The notes under the pieces are model-generated. The model worked only from the letters and a program-made list of their open reading frames with translations, did not search any database and was not told where the DNA came from. Of a stretch of DNA of 64,000 nt, positions 1 through 9,430 are shown one piece after another (the first letter of the stretch is position 1; each line of letters opens with the position of its first letter). This DNA is from Parvularcula lutaonensis (lineage in GTDB: Bacteria; Pseudomonadota; Alphaproteobacteria; Caulobacterales; Parvularculaceae): positions 682,001 to 746,000 of the forward strand of contig NZ_BMXU01000001.1 in assembly GCF_014651915.1 (NCBI RefSeq), given 5' to 3'. A program made the translations under genes and the position numbers.

Positions 1-204
1 TCCGGCGTCCGTGCCTCGGGCGAGCTTGCCGCTGTGCGCGATACGGTCGGCGCGGCCCTTTACAAGCGTGCCGAAGCCAACCGCCTTGCCGCGGACGCAG
101 CCTTCCAGCGTCAGGCCCTCGAGAGCGTAGGGTCCCTCCGTGAGGAGGTCATCAACAAGGAAGCCTACGTCCCGCGCCTCAAGCCGATCGCGGCAGGTCA
201 GTGA
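1..204 (+). CDS. C-terminal end of an unrecognised protein (5' end outside window)
   Basis: An open frame enters from the left edge in frame 1 and ends at TGA 202-204, leaving 67 C-terminal residues. They are rich in Ala, Glu and Arg and look helical, with no signature I recognise. The stop overlaps the GTG start of the downstream recombinase by four bases (GTGA), so the two are probably co-transcribed and translationally coupled. Family and function cannot be judged from this fragment. Confidence 0.55.
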   Translation, partial: SGVRASGELAAVRDTVGAALYKRAEANRLAADAAFQRQALESVGSLREEVINKEAYVPRLKPIAAGQ

Positions 205-1145
205 GCGACGCCTGGGCCATCGAGGCCTTTCTCGAAATGATGGTCGTCGAGCGCGGCTCGTCCCAGCGGACCGTGCGCAATTACGGCCGTGACCTCGGCC
301 GAGTCACAGAGTTCCTGGGCAAGCGCAACAAGGACCTCCTCTCCGCGGGCCGCGATGACCTTGCAGCCTATTTCCAGCATCTCGAAAAGACAGGCCGGAG
401 CCAGGCAACAGCCGCGCTCTGCCTGTCCGCTATTCGCCAGTTCTACGGCTACGCCTTCGCTGACGAGCTGCGCCCCGATAACCCCGCGCTCACGCTCGAA
501 GCGCCGAAGAAAGCCAAGCGCCTGCCGAAGGTCCTGACGGTGGAGGAGGTCTCCGACCTTCTCGATACCGCCGACCGCGAGGCTGAAAGCGGTGATGCCA
601 AGGCGCTGCGGCTGCAAGCGCTGCTGCATGTGCTTTACGCCACGGGCCTCAGGGTTTCGGAGCTCGTCTCCCTCTCGGCCAACAGCTTTTTCGGCACCGG
701 TGGCTCGATCCTAAGAATCAGGGGCAAGGGAGACAAGGAACGCCTTGTCCCCCTGACCGAGGAGGCCGAGAAAAACCTCCGCCGCTATCACGAAGAAGCG
801 CGCCCGGCCTTCCTGCCCGAGGGTGGCAGCAAGTGGTTGTTTCCGAGCCGAGGCAAGCAAGGTCACCTGACCACCGCCCGTTTCGCGCAGCTTCTCAAGG
901 AGATAGCGGCGAGGGCAGGAATTGAGCCCACGAAAATCAGCCCCCACGTCCTGCGCCACGCCTTTGCGACCCACCTGCTCGAAGGCGGCGCGGATTTAAG
1001 GTCCCTCCAACACCTTCTGGGGCATGCTGACATCACGACCACACAGGTCTACACGCACGTCAGACAAGACAGGCTGCGCAGGGCACTCGAAGAGTACCAC
1101 CCCCTGGCGCGCCCCGGGAAAGGAAGTCATGCGGACGTATCTTGA
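201..1145 (+). CDS. xerD: Tyrosine site-specific recombinase XerD
   Basis: Cytoplasmic recombinase of the XerC/XerD pair that resolves chromosome dimers at dif during division. At 314 residues it has the usual Xer length. The N-terminal SAM-like core-binding domain covers about residues 5-90. The catalytic domain carries the full set Arg151, Lys176, His249, Arg252, His275 and the nucleophile Tyr284 in the VYTHV motif. The GTG start overlaps the preceding stop, and the 3' end overlaps accA by 17 bases, implying a shared transcript. XerD rather than XerC is inferred from the N-terminal sequence and from its position before accA, an arrangement I recall from other alphaproteobacteria. The activity is secure; the paralogue assignment less so. 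Confidence 0.9.
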   Translation: MSDAWAIEAFLEMMVVERGSSQRTVRNYGRDLGRVTEFLGKRNKDLLSAGRDDLAAYFQHLEKTGRSQATAALCLSAIRQFYGYAFADELRPDNPALTLEAPKKAKRLPKVLTVEEVSDLLDTADREAESGDAKALRLQALLHVLYATGLRVSELVSLSANSFFGTGGSILRIRGKGDKERLVPLTEEAEKNLRRYHEEARPAFLPEGGSKWLFPSRGKQGHLTTARFAQLLKEIAARAGIEPTKISPHVLRHAFATHLLEGGADLRSLQHLLGHADITTTQVYTHVRQDRLRRALEEYHPLARPGKGSHADVS

Positions 1146-2112
1146 TTTCGAGAAGCCGATCGCGGAGCTCGAGACGAAAATCGACTCCCTGCGCGAGATG
1201 GACGACGAGAATGCCTCGAAGGAAGTCGAGCCGGAGATCCAGCGCCTCGAAGAAAAGGCGAAGAAGATCCTCAAGGACACCTATGCCGGGCTTAGCCGCT
1301 GGCAGAAGACGCAGGTCGCGCGCCATCCGAACCGTCCGCACTTCATCGACTATTCAAAGGGGCTTGCCACCGGCTTCACCGAGCTGTGCGGTGACCGCGC
1401 CTTCGGTGACGATCGCGCCATCATCGGCGGGGTTGCGCATATCGGTAAGCACCGCGTGGTCATGATGGGCCATGAGAAGGGCACCGACACCGAGAGCCGC
1501 CTGACCCATAATTTCGGCATGGCCCGGCCCGAAGGCTACCGGAAGGCCATCCGCCTCGTGGAGATGGCTGAGCGCTTCGGCCTGCCTGTCGTCACCCTTG
1601 TCGATACCGCCGGTGCCTATCCCGGCCGCGGTGCTGAAGAGCGCGGCCAGGCTGAAGCAATCGCTTCGTCCACGGCCAAATTCCTCGAAGCCCGCGTCCC
1701 GGTGATCGCGATCATCACCGGCGAAGGCGGCTCGGGCGGTGCCATCGCGCTTGCCGCGGGCAACCGTGTCCTGATGCTCGAACATTCCATTTACTCGGTG
1801 ATCTCGCCCGAGGGCTGCGCTGCGATCCTCTGGAAGGACGCCATGGCCAAGGGCGAGAACAAGGCGCCCGATGCTGCCGATGCCATGAAGATCTCCGCGC
1901 AGGACCTCCAAAAGCTTGGCGTGATCGACGGCATCATCCCGGAGCCCGTGGGCGGCAGCCACCGCGCCCCGGACCTTGCCATTGCTGCGGTCAAGGACGC
2001 CATCTGCCAGCACCTCGATGAACTCGTCGGCCTGTCGCCGGAAGAGCTGGTCGCCCAGCGGCGGGAGAAGTTCCTGGAACTTGGTCGACAGGGCCTCGAC
2101 GCCGCGGCCTGA
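1129..2112 (+). CDS. accA: Acetyl-CoA carboxylase carboxyltransferase subunit alpha
   Basis: With AccD it transfers the carboxyl group from carboxybiotin to acetyl-CoA, making malonyl-CoA for fatty acid synthesis in the cytoplasm. The 327-residue product matches the family length. It shows the N-terminal helical region that starts MRTYLDFEKPI, the FIDYSKGL and GDRAFGDD region, and the GEGGSGGAIAL carboxyltransferase core. ATG 1129 was chosen over an upstream in-frame ATG at 1024 because it has an AAGGAAG ribosome site just before it and gives the canonical N-terminus. It lies 17 bases inside the end of xerD and is followed by a strong intrinsic terminator. Confidence 0.97.
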   Translation: MRTYLDFEKPIAELETKIDSLREMDDENASKEVEPEIQRLEEKAKKILKDTYAGLSRWQKTQVARHPNRPHFIDYSKGLATGFTELCGDRAFGDDRAIIGGVAHIGKHRVVMMGHEKGTDTESRLTHNFGMARPEGYRKAIRLVEMAERFGLPVVTLVDTAGAYPGRGAEERGQAEAIASSTAKFLEARVPVIAIITGEGGSGGAIALAAGNRVLMLEHSIYSVISPEGCAAILWKDAMAKGENKAPDAADAMKISAQDLQKLGVIDGIIPEPVGGSHRAPDLAIAAVKDAICQHLDELVGLSPEELVAQRREKFLELGRQGLDAAA

Positions 2113-2138
2113 TCCGGAACATCGGAATTCAGAACAAG

Positions 2139-2178
2139 AAAGGCCGACGGAGAAACCTCTGTCGGCCTTTCTTTTTTT
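2139..2178 (+). terminator. Rho-independent terminator after accA, probably bidirectional
   Basis: A long inverted repeat (AAAGGCCGACGGAG pairing with CTCTGTCGGCCTTT, one mismatch) is followed by a T-rich run at 2169-2178. It ends the xerD-accA transcript. The helicase gene converges from the other side, and on the minus strand the stem is followed by TTTCTTGTT, so it may serve both genes. Confidence 0.85.
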
Positions 2179-2191
2179 CTGGTCTGCCGGC

Positions 2192-5161
2192 TCAGTCCTT
2201 TTTCAGGTTCGCCAGCACCGCGAAGGGGCTGTCGGGATCGGCCTCTTTCGACTTCCTCGGGCCAGAGCTGAACGTGCGTGGCTTTTGTGGGCCCTTTTGT
2301 GGGCGCTTGCCCTTGCCCTTGGGCGGTCCGCCGCGCTTGGCGTCTGCGCCGTGCTTCCCGCCCGGCTTGCCGCGGCGCTGCTGTCCTTGGCCACGGTTGT
2401 TCCGCGGCGGCTGGTAGCGCCACAGGGTCACCGTCTCCATCACGGGTTCTCCCGGCGTTGCCGCTGTCTCGGGCGTCACGTCAACGGTGGGGGCGGGGTC
2501 GCCCGCGGCGCTGACCGGCGTCTCCACCGGCTGGGCCTCACCCTCCGTGGGGGTCGCTGCCTCCGCAGGCAGTGCGCCGTCAGCAGGAGCCTCGGGCGCT
2601 CCAGCGATCTCGATGGCGGGCGTTGCTGCGGGATCGGTCTCGGGCTGCGCGCGCGCCGCCGTCGGTGCCGGATCCTCTACGGTCTCGGCCACCGGATCGG
2701 CAATCTTCGGCGCCTCGGCTTTCACCTCGCGTTCCACCGTCTGTTTGCGGTATCCGAGGTTCTTGAGAATGTCTTCGAAAGCCTCTCCGGAAACGCCGAC
2801 GAGGCTCATCATCCGCTGGTTGGCTTCGAAGCCTTCCTTGGAGCCCTGTTCCCGCGCCGAACGGATTTCCTGCGCAAGGCGCTCGAGCATGTCGATCCGC
2901 ACCGCCCGGTTGCCGGATGGCCGGTAGCCGACGGCGTACCAGAAGGCATGTGGGACCTTCTCCTCGGCTTCGACCGATGTTGCGCCAGCCTGCGGCACCG
3001 GGAAAGCGTCGGGATCGTTGCCGCTCCACAGCGCCCAGAGCAGGCCGAGGAACTGCGCCGGAGCAGGTTTCAGGAGGGCGGGGATAAAGAGGGTGTACTC
3101 GCCGAACCGGACGCCGAGCTTGCGCAGGCCCGCCCGCTCGTCCTGGGTCAGCGCCTTGACCTCCTCGGCGATCGGCCGCCGCGACATAGCGCCGAAATTC
3201 TCGACCAGGCGGAAAGCCACGCCCCGTGCACCGGGGGACAGGGCCTCTGGGTGATCGGACGGACGGTTCAGCGCCGCCTGCAGGGCGACGAGCGGCCCCG
3301 CCAGCCCCTCCACGCGGTCAGCGATGAAGGCGCGCAAACGCTCCTCGATCGCGGCCACCGCGCTGGCGGGCATGTGCTCCATCGCCACGAACTTGAAGTC
3401 GGGCCGCAGGGGCTGCGGGCCTTTGACGAGCTGAGCGACGACGCTCTGCCGCCAGACGATCTCGCCGCCGGGCTCGAGCCTGAATTCTTCCGGCTTGGCC
3501 GAGGCCAGCGCGGAGGCTCGCGCCATCAGCTCGGGCTGCAGGGCCTTCAGTGCGGCAAACCGCACGGCCTTTTCGTGAGGACCCCGGGCCTTGGGATCGA
3601 GAATGAACTGAAAGCCCAAAAGCCGTCCGACGAATTCGCCTTCCACGACGACCTCTCCATTGTTGCGGACGCCCGCGAGGAGCGGGGCGTCATCCTTGAG
3701 CCGCTTCAAAAGGACTGACGTGCGGCGGTCAACAAAGCGTTGTGTCAGTCTCTCGTGCAGGACATCCGAAAGGCGGTCCTCGATACGCCGCGCTTCGTTC
3801 TGGAAGTGCGCCGCGTCGTCAAGCCATCCCGAGCGATGGCTGAGATAAGTCCAGGTCCGCACATGGGCGATCCTGTTGGAAAGCGCATCGACGTCGCCGT
3901 TCGGATTGTCCAGCCGGGAAAGCTGGAGTTCGGCCCATTCCGAGCGTATCGAGCCGCGCTCCATCAGCTGCTGGTAGAGCTCGCCAAGCATCACCGCATG
4001 CTGGTCAGGGGTGACTTTCCGGAAGTCGGGGACCTGGCAGACCTCCCAGAGGAGCTTCAGCGCCGCGCCGCCCTTGGCCATGTCACGAATATCGTGACGC
4101 CGGGCGAGTCGGCGTAGGGCCTCCTCGTCATCATCCATCCGCGCCCTGACGAGGCCGTCTTCCGGAGGCGGCATTTCGAGCGACCGCAACAGGGCGGGCA
4201 AACTTCCAAAACGGACGTTCGGATTACGCCATTGGAGCGCGGTCACCGGCTCGAACGTATGTTCGGAAACCTGCTCGACCAGGTCTTCGTCAAAAGGCGG
4301 AGCCTCAGCGGTGGAGCCCCATGTGCCATCCCGAACATGCCGTCCGGCGCGCCCGGCAATTTGCGCCACTTCGGTCGGAAACAAGTGCCGCGCGTTCTTG
4401 CCATCGAACTTGCGGCCAGCCGCGAAAGCCACGTGGTCGATGTCCATGTTGAGGCCCATCCCGATCGCATCGGTGGCCACGAGATAGTCGACCTCGCCTT
4501 CGTTATAGAGCGCTGCCTGTGCGTTCCGGGTCCTCGGGCTGAGCGCGCCCATGACCACGGCCGCGCCGCCGCGCTGGCGCCGGATGAGCTCCGCGATGGA
4601 GTAGACGTTCTCGGCAGAGAAGGCGACGATTGCCGAGCGCCGAGGCAGGCGTGTGACCTTCTTGTGCCCGATATGGGTAAGATGACTGAAGCGCTCGCGG
4701 CCGAGGAAGTTGATCTCCGGGATCAACCGCCGAAGGATCGGCGCCATGGTGTCCGAGCCCAGCATCAGCGTCTCGTTGCGCCCTCGGGCATGGAGGATCC
4801 GGTCGGTGAAAATACGTCCCCGCTCGGGATCGGCTGCAAGCTGCACTTCGTCTATCGCGAGGAAACTCACCTCGCGCTCCAGCGGCATCGCTTCGACCGT
4901 GCAGACCCAGTAGCTCGGATTGGGCGGGATGATCTTCTCTTCGCCCGTCACCATGGCCACGGCCCGCTTGCCGCGACGATCGACCATCTTTTCGTAGACC
5001 TCCCGCGCGAGCAGGCGCAGCGGCAGGCCGATCATGCCGGTCGAATGCGCGGCCATGCGCTCGAGGGCATAAAAGGTCTTGCCGGTATTCGTGGGACCGA
5101 GAACGGCCGTGACACCGCTGGGGCCTAGCCCTGGCGGCACGGGAAGAGGGCGGGACATCAC
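2192..5161 (-). CDS. SUV3-like ATP-dependent RNA helicase
   Basis: A 989-residue superfamily 2 helicase related to mitochondrial SUV3. Near the N-terminus there is a Walker A motif (GPTNTGKT, about residues 25-32), then a DEVQ-type Walker B motif (AIDEVQLAADPERG) and a later helicase-C region with AGRAGRH, motif VI. After about residue 770 the chain becomes a low-complexity Ala/Pro/Glu stretch and then a Lys/Arg/Gly-rich basic tail that probably binds RNA. Family knowledge suggests a role in RNA unwinding or turnover; the substrate is not known here. Start: ATG 5161, with a second Met next to it. The gene converges on accA across the shared terminator. Confidence 0.9.
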   Translation of the reverse strand: MMSRPLPVPPGLGPSGVTAVLGPTNTGKTFYALERMAAHSTGMIGLPLRLLAREVYEKMVDRRGKRAVAMVTGEEKIIPPNPSYWVCTVEAMPLEREVSFLAIDEVQLAADPERGRIFTDRILHARGRNETLMLGSDTMAPILRRLIPEINFLGRERFSHLTHIGHKKVTRLPRRSAIVAFSAENVYSIAELIRRQRGGAAVVMGALSPRTRNAQAALYNEGEVDYLVATDAIGMGLNMDIDHVAFAAGRKFDGKNARHLFPTEVAQIAGRAGRHVRDGTWGSTAEAPPFDEDLVEQVSEHTFEPVTALQWRNPNVRFGSLPALLRSLEMPPPEDGLVRARMDDDEEALRRLARRHDIRDMAKGGAALKLLWEVCQVPDFRKVTPDQHAVMLGELYQQLMERGSIRSEWAELQLSRLDNPNGDVDALSNRIAHVRTWTYLSHRSGWLDDAAHFQNEARRIEDRLSDVLHERLTQRFVDRRTSVLLKRLKDDAPLLAGVRNNGEVVVEGEFVGRLLGFQFILDPKARGPHEKAVRFAALKALQPELMARASALASAKPEEFRLEPGGEIVWRQSVVAQLVKGPQPLRPDFKFVAMEHMPASAVAAIEERLRAFIADRVEGLAGPLVALQAALNRPSDHPEALSPGARGVAFRLVENFGAMSRRPIAEEVKALTQDERAGLRKLGVRFGEYTLFIPALLKPAPAQFLGLLWALWSGNDPDAFPVPQAGATSVEAEEKVPHAFWYAVGYRPSGNRAVRIDMLERLAQEIRSAREQGSKEGFEANQRMMSLVGVSGEAFEDILKNLGYRKQTVEREVKAEAPKIADPVAETVEDPAPTAARAQPETDPAATPAIEIAGAPEAPADGALPAEAATPTEGEAQPVETPVSAAGDPAPTVDVTPETAATPGEPVMETVTLWRYQPPRNNRGQGQQRRGKPGGKHGADAKRGGPPKGKGKRPQKGPQKPRTFSSGPRKSKEADPDSPFAVLANLKKD

Positions 5162-5264
5162 CAGAACCTAGAGCAGGGTTGGCCCCCGGCGTCAAAGCGG
5201 CGATAAGGACATCAGGGCAACCTGTCGCGGGCAGCGGCGGGTCAGGGAACAGGGGACTGGGACA

Positions 5265-5687
5265 ATGCTTCTCCGCCGCACAATCGCTTGCCTTTTCATG
5301 GGCTTGCTCCTCGCAAACTGCAGCGAGAACGTCTCGGAGCCACCGGGCATCCCCGAAGCGATGCAGCAGGACCTGCCCGAGGACATGAAATCGGAGCGCA
5401 CGCCGGTCGAGATCAAGACCGCGACATGCCTTCTGTGGCCTTCCAACTTTCGGGGTGACTGCAACTTCGAACCCCGCGGCCGGGGCTCTTTTTCCGTGAC
5501 TCTTCCCGAGGGCGAGGCTTTCTACGACGATGTCACGCAGCTCCTCGTGACCGTCTACATGGAGGGTCACGCAGACGTTCGCGCCATGAAGGCCGACGGC
5601 ACGTCGGAAATGGTGGGCGAGGCCAAACGGTCGGAAACCTATCCCGCATGCTGGATCGGCACCGGTTTCTCGGTTTGTGCCTATTGA
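5265..5687 (+). CDS. Small predicted lipoprotein, unknown function
   Basis: Encodes 140 residues beginning with a charged n-region (MLLRR), a hydrophobic stretch and a lipobox LLANC at Cys19, so export and lipidation are likely. The mature part is hydrophilic and has four further Cys residues (CLLWPSNFRGDC and near the C-terminus), which could form disulfides. I recognise no family. It lies 134 bases before another lipoprotein gene on the same strand. An ATG at 5265 preceded by GGGGACTGGG is the only start that includes the whole signal. Confidence 0.75.
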   Translation: MLLRRTIACLFMGLLLANCSENVSEPPGIPEAMQQDLPEDMKSERTPVEIKTATCLLWPSNFRGDCNFEPRGRGSFSVTLPEGEAFYDDVTQLLVTVYMEGHADVRAMKADGTSEMVGEAKRSETYPACWIGTGFSVCAY

Positions 5688-5820
5688 GACTGCATTCGAG
5701 CTAATCCCGCAATTCTGCGGTGATGACCAAGGACTATCGTCTCCCGCCAGCGGGGGTAGAACGCCCAGTACGCGCCGGGCAGGGCGTGGGCGGGGCAGAG
5801 CAGAACGCAGGGACATCACC

Positions 5821-7737
5821 ATGAACGCACTTCGAACCGTATCCGCTTTGGCACTCACTGCGGGACTCCTCGCCTGTTCGGGTGGTGGCGGCGACAGCGC
5901 AGGGCAGCAGCAGCCTAGCGCGGGCGGCGGGACCTCGACCCCGCCGGCGGCGTAGTCGGGCACACCGATCACGTCCGAGGGCGTCATCACCGGCTTTGGC
6001 AGTGTGTTCGTCAACGGCAAAAAGTTCGAAGTCCTGAACTCGACGGTGGTCCAGATCGAGGGCCAGAACGGTGTCGGCGGCGGACAGAGCCTCCTGCGCC
6101 TTGGCCAGAAGGTCCGCGTTGAAGCGCGCGCTCTCGCCAATTCGAACGAGGCGGACGTGATTGTCTTCGACGAAGACCTGCGCGGTCCGGCCGTTCGGAT
6201 CACGCCCGATGGAGACGATCCGTCGGTCGGCACGTTCAAGGTGATTGGCCAGACTGTCACCGTCGATGCCCTGACCATCATCGGAGAGGACTTCACGGAC
6301 CTGAACGGTGATGGAGCGGTGGATATCCGCGATTTGGACGGGCGGCTCGGGACCGCAGGGGCGCCCTTCATCGTGGAGGTCTCCGGCTCGGTCACCGAGA
6401 GCGGGTTTATCGCCTCACGGATCGACAAGATTGACCGGGCGGCAGGCGACCCGAACACCGATGGAGACGAGTATGAGGTGAAGGGCTTTGTCGACCAGGT
6501 GATCGGCAGTGGAACATCGATCGTCATCAACGGCACCGAGTTCCTGATCGACAATGCCACCGTTCTTGAAGACGGGCTGATCGCCGACGACACACTCTTG
6601 GGGGTCTTTGTCGAGGTGAAGGCGGACCAGCAGGCCGATGGCAGCTACATCGCCCGCGAGATCGAACTCGGCGACGACAACGCGAATGACGCTCCGCAGG
6701 AAAACGAGGAATTCGAGATCGAAGGTATCCTCATCCCCGTCGACACCAGCGTCACGCCGAACACCATCGTCATTGGTGGCAGGACGATCGAGGTCGACGA
6801 TGCAAGCGGCCTTGCGTCGCTCGTCGGCCAGAGGGTCGAAATCGGAGGCACGTTCGATGCGGCGGGCACGCTCGTCGTCAGCAAGACGGAAGTCGAGGTC
6901 GAGAACACGCTCGGCGTCTGGGATGAAGTTGCTTCGATCGACACCGCCGGCGGTACGTTCACGACCCGCCTTGGGATCGTGATCGAACCTACGGGGGAGA
7001 GCCGCCTGCTCGATCTTTCCGATCCGCAAGGCGGACCGCAGCGCACCGTGGATGCTTTTCTCAGCCGTCTCAGCGTCGGTGACGACATCCGCGCCAAAGG
7101 CTATCCTGATGCCTCAGGAGCCCCGGTGTGGACCCGGATCAGGGTCGAGCCCAAGGACCGGGACGGCTGCCGCGTCATGGGACCGCCCTCCGACCCGATT
7201 ACTGCAGGCGTCAGCTTCACGATCCTCGGTGTCACGGTGGAGACATCCAGCATGACAGCACCGGGCAGCTTCCTCGGCGCCGATGATACCGATCTCGGTG
7301 CCGATGCGTTCTACAACCAGATCGCATCCGCCACCGCGGTCAAGGCGAAGGCGTCGGGTGACGCAGCCTGCGCAACAGGGCGGATGACCCTCGCGGATGG
7401 CGATGAGGTCTCTCTCGAGGAGGATGACGGTGTCGCTGCGAATGGTGACGATTCCGGGACTGAGTCCGAGGACATCGGCGTGATCGGTTCGGTTTCCGCC
7501 ATCGATGCTGCGAACGGCTTCCTGACGGTTGCCGGCCAAGAGGTCTTCGTCGGACCGGCAACAATGATCGACAATGACATCGTTGCAGCGTTCAAGGGCA
7601 CATCGCCTGCGCAAGAGCAGGATACGGCCTTTGCCAACCTCTCGGCATCCCTCGACGCGGTGTTCACGGTCGGCGATGTCCTGGAGATCGAACTCGATAT
7701 CGAAGGCGCTGCGGTCGAGATCGAATACGCCAACTGA
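5821..7737 (+). pseudogene. DUF5666-domain lipoprotein interrupted by in-frame TAG
   Basis: ATG 5821, after an AGGGA ribosome site, opens a lipoprotein signal with lipobox LLAC at Cys19 and a Gly/Ser/Pro-rich linker. Codon 45 (5953-5955) is TAG. The same frame then continues without a break to TGA at 7737. It starts at once with a typical DUF5666 segment (GVITGFGSVFVNG), followed by several related beta-rich repeats (FDEDLRGPAV, DGDEYEVKGFV, NEEFEIEGIL and similar). Without the TAG the product would be 638 residues. DUF5666 proteins are secreted and of unknown function. Either the gene is inactivated, the base is an error, or the stop is read through. A GTG at 6004 could start the remainder, but the product would lack an export signal. 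Confidence 0.75.
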
Positions 7738-7798
7738 TCCGATCCTGAGGGGAACTGGCGGCGCAAGCCGTTCCCCGCGGCAACGCGATCAAACCCCT

Positions 7799-8725
7799 GT
7801 GCAAGCGCTTGTCCTGAAGCTCTGCTTGTTGTTCATCTTGCGTGTGCGAAAGAGCGAAGCGGTTCAGGAAGCCTTCCACGGCGATGCCGAGAAACTGGCC
7901 ATAGAGGGCGACCGTTCGGTCGTCGTCGCGCGCTATGGCGTGCCCGACGCGGGCAGGGTCCTGCTGTTCGATCCGGGTTCGTTTGGCATCTATGCCGACT
8001 TCCATCACATTGCCCAGCACCTCGCCCGCGAGGACTGGTACGTCATCGCCATGACCCGCGCCGGGATGTACCAAAGCGATCCGCTCCCTGAGGGTCAGGA
8101 CCCGGTTCCGAGGTTCCACGTGGCCGATATGGCACGGGTTCTCGATACGCTGGGCATCGACCGCAAGGTGATCCTCGCCGGACACTCGATGGCCGGGGTG
8201 CGGCTTCACATGGCGGGGCGCATCATGCCCGAACGTTTCCGCGGTCTTGCGCTTCTCGATGCGGTCTGCCCATCGCAAATGCGGGGGCTCGCATGGGCCG
8301 GCTGGGTTGCCTGGGCGCAGCTGATCGGCAGGGCAGGGGCCCGCTTTGCCCGCAGCCGCATGGGCGGGCTGATGGAGAGCGTGCATCCGAATCTTCTCAA
8401 GCTCGAAGGCCAACCGCGAAACGACAAGCTCGCTTCGGTCATGTCAGAGAAGCACCTGCGCTGTGCGGCCAGGGAGGTCGCGGTGACCGAACGCAAAGCC
8501 TTGGGCGAGCCCGTCGAGCCAGCCATCAAGCTCCCTGCGTTCTTCGCGACAGCGACACAGGTCAGTCAGGGTACATCCGAACTGCTGAGGGAATATGAGA
8601 AGGAAGGCACCTGGACCCGCCGTATCCATCTCAAGAATGACGGCCACATGTCGATGCTGACGCCTCCCTCTTCGCACCTCATCGCCGAGGGGATTGACGA
8701 GCTTTGGGAAGCGGGCGCGCGCTAG
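7799..8725 (+). CDS. Alpha/beta-fold hydrolase
   Basis: A roughly 308-residue alpha/beta hydrolase. The nucleophile elbow GHSMAG supplies the Ser, NDGHMSML near the C-terminus supplies the His, and FDPGS near the front probably forms the oxyanion region. A segment of about 50 residues after the elbow (AWAGWVAWAQL) looks like a lid. Substrate unknown. The start is uncertain: GTG 7799 gives a hydrophobic N-terminus that might be a membrane anchor, and a GTG near 7843 would give a soluble protein. Neither has a strong ribosome site. The frame extends upstream into the preceding gene, but that part is overlap. It ends six bases before rluA. Confidence 0.8.
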   Translation: MQALVLKLCLLFILRVRKSEAVQEAFHGDAEKLAIEGDRSVVVARYGVPDAGRVLLFDPGSFGIYADFHHIAQHLAREDWYVIAMTRAGMYQSDPLPEGQDPVPRFHVADMARVLDTLGIDRKVILAGHSMAGVRLHMAGRIMPERFRGLALLDAVCPSQMRGLAWAGWVAWAQLIGRAGARFARSRMGGLMESVHPNLLKLEGQPRNDKLASVMSEKHLRCAAREVAVTERKALGEPVEPAIKLPAFFATATQVSQGTSELLREYEKEGTWTRRIHLKNDGHMSMLTPPSSHLIAEGIDELWEAGAR

Positions 8726-8731
8726 CCTGCC

Positions 8732-9379
8732 ATGCCGCTTCCGATGAAACCCTACATGCCACCTTTGGAGCCGCGGCTCAGTCTCGTCCATGAAGACGGA
8801 GCGCTCCTCGTGTTCGATAAGCCATCCGGCTTGCTTTCCGTCCCCGGCAGGACCGAGCCGGACTGCCTCGAGGCGCGGGTCATTGAGCGCTATCCCGAAG
8901 CCCTCACCGTCCACCGCCTCGACATGGCGACCTCCGGCGTGATCGTCATGGCACGGAGCAAGGAGGCGCTCGCTCATCTGGGCAAGCAGTTCGAAAAGCG
9001 CCAGACGAGGAAGCGCTACATTGCCGTCGTCGAGGGTGCGCCCGACGCTGACAGCGGCACCATCGACGCGCCCCTGCGCTGCGACTGGCCGAACCGTCCC
9101 TTGCAGATGATCTGCGAGGAGCACGGCCGTCCGGCAGTGACCCATTGGGAGGTGCTGGAGCGCGGCGAAGGCAGGACGCGCCTTGCCCTGACCCCCGTCA
9201 CAGGCCGCAGCCACCAGCTGCGGGTGCACCTTGCCTCGATCGGCCATCCGATCCTCGGGGACGAATGGTACGGAGACGCAACCTCGGCGCCGCGGCTTCT
9301 TCTGCATGCGGAGCGGTTGGAGCTACGCCACCCGAATGGCGGTGCGTGGATGAGCTTCGAAGTCCGGGCGCCGTTCTGA
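8732..9379 (+). CDS. rluA: RluA-type pseudouridine synthase (23S U746 / tRNA U32)
   Basis: Converts uridine to pseudouridine in 23S rRNA and certain tRNAs. The 215-residue length fits RluA, which lacks an S4 domain. The catalytic motif HRLDMATSG holds the nucleophilic Asp. The later segments CDWPNRP, GRSHQLRVHL, GHPILGDEWYG and APRLLLHAE match the E. coli RluA pattern closely. The ATG at 8732 follows the hydrolase stop by six bases, so the two are probably co-transcribed. The gene converges on the FlhF-type GTPase gene. Confidence 0.9.
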   Translation: MPLPMKPYMPPLEPRLSLVHEDGALLVFDKPSGLLSVPGRTEPDCLEARVIERYPEALTVHRLDMATSGVIVMARSKEALAHLGKQFEKRQTRKRYIAVVEGAPDADSGTIDAPLRCDWPNRPLQMICEEHGRPAVTHWEVLERGEGRTRLALTPVTGRSHQLRVHLASIGHPILGDEWYGDATSAPRLLLHAERLELRHPNGGAWMSFEVRAPF

Positions 9380-9430
9380 CCATCTGGCATACCGAGGTGG
9401 CGACGCAGGATATTTGCGGTGACGTGGGGC

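Noticed and set aside
5953-5955. TAG as a pyrrolysine or other recoded codon
   Set aside because: No companion genes or downstream recoding element are visible, and other genes here use TAG as an ordinary stop.
4503-6593. A 696-codon minus frame covering parts of the helicase, lipoprotein and DUF5666 genes
   Set aside because: It crosses three genes in conflicting frames and has a Ser/Pro/Arg-rich shadow composition.
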